Shown piece by piece: positions 6,032 to 7,520 of a stretch of 7,520 nucleotides of DNA. The DNA comes from an uncultured archaeon. GTDB lineage: Archaea > Thermoproteota > Nitrososphaeria > Nitrososphaerales > CALBXV01. The translations under genes were made by a program, and so were the position numbers. The notes under the pieces are model-generated. The model searched no databases. It worked only from the letters and a program-made list of their open reading frames with translations, and was not told the origin of the DNA. Each line of letters starts with the position of its first letter. Within the stretch, counting starts at the first letter, position 1. The DNA is taken from contig CALBXV010000673.1 of the NCBI GenBank assembly GCA_937890045.1, positions 1 through 7,520 on the forward strand. Reading direction: 5' to 3'.

Positions 6032-7520
6032 ATCCACAGCAATTTAGATTAGCTTATGATCTATATCAGAGCAATCCAGGACTTTTCTCAGAAGAAGAAG
6101 TAGATCAGCTAGAAAAGAACTCTGATAACTTTGGAGTTCCTTTTAGAAGGTCTATGCCTCAGTCTGATTTTAATTTAGTCAGTACTGTAGGTCAGCTTGT
6201 ATCTGGATTTACTTCTGGTTTTAGTACACTTAGTGTTGGTGATCCCCCAGAAAATACAGCAGAAGCAATAGCACGTAACGTAGGTCATCTTGCAGGATTT
6301 GTAGGATGGCTTCCTGGGCCTTGGACAATAGGTAGTATAGGTGCTAAGAGTGTAGGTATGCTCGCGAAAGCTGGCAAAGCTGCTGGTCTTGTTAAGCAGA
6401 CTGCAGACGTGAGTAAGGTAGCAGGTGCTCTTACGTCTTTTAGATCTGTTCCTATGTTAGCTGCTGATCTCACCTTAGAAGGCGTTGGGCGTGTTAGTAA
6501 GGGTATAGTGGCAGGTCGTACCATAAAGTTCCTTGAGGAAGGCGCTGTGGGGGCTCAAATGCTAAGGCATGCAGGACATCTAGGGGTAGCGTCCGCTGCA
6601 TCTACCTGGCAAGAAGGTGCTGAGCATATGATGGATGCATTCATTGGTGGAGCAGCCATGGGAGGTATCTTTGGCGGTATAGGGAATGTTGTTAATCTGC
6701 AGAAAGCTTTAAAATCTTCTGATCCTCTTACTATTAGCAGAGCTAACTCAACCGTGAGGGCCTTAGCAGGTTCTATTGTCACGGGCTTGCCATCTACAGT
6801 ACAAGACGAACCCCTTGAACTTCAAGTTTATCAGTATTTACTGGGAGCATTCTTTGGAGCAAAGACTATGCCTGCTAAAGAAGAGGCAGCTCTAAGATTT
6901 ATGATGCCTTATAGGCAGGCAGGTCAGACTTCAAAGCTTATGTCCCCAGAAGACTTGGATGGATTTGGCAAACTTAGACCAGAAGTTCAGCAGGAAGTAG
7001 AGCATCAAGCAGACCTTTTAGCTGGTAGTTGGGTAACAAAGAATAAGTTATCCAGATCGGGTGCTATAGCTGCCATGGCATTAAGAGACGCAGGATTAGA
7101 TATTGATATGAATGCTATTAGACGAAGAATAGTTGGTCAAGATTTTAGATTGGCGTCATTTAATGCTGAGAAGGGAGAAATATCCTTAGATAGAGACATG
7201 ATACGTGCGGATTATGAAGCTAATCATCCATATCTAAGAGGAGAGCTTGGGCCATCTTCTGAACAAAAGAAGATTATGCTTAACAATATGGATATAAAGC
7301 TTAAGGATTTAAGAAAGTTCTTTGAAGAGCGAGGAGGAGAGACTGCTTATGAGAATTTTATTATGTTACATGAGGAAGGTCATCAAGCCTTAGGGCATGC
7401 TAGTAAGTACCCCAAGACAGAGAAGGGATTAGATCTGTTTGCTGATAAGGCTCTCAAGCTAGAGCAGGAAGCTACAGAGTATGCTTTAAAGAAAATGAAT
7501 CATCCTGACTATGTAGATAA
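6028..7520 (+). CDS. Large internal virion (ejection) protein with HExxH metallopeptidase-like domain, 5' part
   Basis: The frame opens at the ATG of the ATGA overlap and has no stop before the window end, giving 497 visible codons and a truncated 3' end. No good Shine-Dalgarno precedes it, so coupling to the upstream gene is likely. Residues 1-50 are a charged helical start with V-P-F-R-R. Residues 52-130 are Gly/Ala-rich and partly hydrophobic (H-L-A-G-F-V-G-W-L-P-G at 87-97). A strong glycine-zipper segment lies at 203-225 (D-A-F-I-G-G-A-A-M-G-G-I-F-G-G-I-G-N). Residues 300-440 are charged and helical. An HEEGH motif at 448-452 is followed by E-Q-E-A-T-E-Y-A at 479-486, matching a gluzincin-type zinc site (two His, a catalytic Glu, and a third Glu ligand one helix later). 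No Cys occurs. The visible part has no transglycosylase signature I can see, but the rest is outside the window. Its role as a large ejection protein is inferred from context, size and composition. The peptidase activity is a motif-based prediction. Confidence 0.88.
   Translation, partial: MNPQQFRLAYDLYQSNPGLFSEEEVDQLEKNSDNFGVPFRRSMPQSDFNLVSTVGQLVSGFTSGFSTLSVGDPPENTAEAIARNVGHLAGFVGWLPGPWTIGSIGAKSVGMLAKAGKAAGLVKQTADVSKVAGALTSFRSVPMLAADLTLEGVGRVSKGIVAGRTIKFLEEGAVGAQMLRHAGHLGVASAASTWQEGAEHMMDAFIGGAAMGGIFGGIGNVVNLQKALKSSDPLTISRANSTVRALAGSIVTGLPSTVQDEPLELQVYQYLLGAFFGAKTMPAKEEAALRFMMPYRQAGQTSKLMSPEDLDGFGKLRPEVQQEVEHQADLLAGSWVTKNKLSRSGAIAAMALRDAGLDIDMNAIRRRIVGQDFRLASFNAEKGEISLDRDMIRADYEANHPYLRGELGPSSEQKKIMLNNMDIKLKDLRKFFEERGGETAYENFIMLHEEGHQALGHASKYPKTEKGLDLFADKALKLEQEATEYALKKMNHPDYVD

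Noticed and set aside
6285..6782. Minus-strand open frames of 79 and 75 residues
   Set aside because: Opposite to these runs an uninterrupted plus-strand frame from 6028 to the window end, with coherent protein features. The minus-strand products are Pro/Ala-rich shadows.
1..7520. CRISPR array, tRNA, insertion sequence, attachment site or diversity-generating retroelement template repeat
   Set aside because: No regularly spaced DNA repeats, cloverleaf, transposase, terminal inverted repeats or reverse transcriptase are visible. The window is almost fully occupied by five coding frames.

Overview
The window is a compact, single-strand stretch of a tailed double-stranded DNA phage (Caudoviricetes) or a prophage of that type. 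It has five plus-strand genes, almost no intergenic DNA, low to moderate GC (about 40% in the lines I counted) and many AGA/AGG arginine codons. All five are virion or virion-associated genes. I see no capsid, packaging, replication, integration or lysis gene, and no tape-measure gene. Small 'ejection-type' helical proteins without a tape measure suggest a short-tailed (podovirus-like) particle. The host cannot be read from the sequence. From memory, the fibre modules and the N-terminus of the last gene resemble proteins of aquatic metagenomic phages, and one fibre module resembles tail proteins of Bacteroidetes phages. Neither resemblance was checked against a database.

Layout. 1-864 is the 3' part of a beta-propeller-like tail protein (nozzle/tubular tail type), cut by the window start. 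864-3722 is a 952-residue tail fibre or receptor-binding protein whose start overlaps the previous stop by one base (TAATG). After a 45-base gap with a weak hairpin and a good ribosome binding site comes 3768-4607, a 279-residue protein with a helical core, one hydrophobic segment and a Gly/Tyr/Phe-rich tail. After a 32-base gap with its own ribosome binding site comes 4640-6031, a 463-residue helical, Gln/Met/Ala-rich protein. Its stop overlaps (ATGA) the start of the last gene, which runs open from 6028 past the window end (497 codons visible).

How the genes fit together. The first two probably build the tail and its host-recognition fibre. The last three look like a set of internal virion (ejection) proteins, comparable in role but not clearly in sequence to T7 gp14/gp15/gp16: one small with a membrane-type segment, one mid-sized and coiled, one large. 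All three are cysteine-free over 1,239 visible residues. The most interesting point is in the large protein. Around residue 448 it carries an HEEGH zinc-metallopeptidase motif, followed 27-29 residues later by a Glu-rich helix of the E-x-E-A-x-x-Y-A kind. This suggests a virion-delivered peptidase domain. No minus-strand gene, RNA gene, CRISPR array or mobile element is supported.
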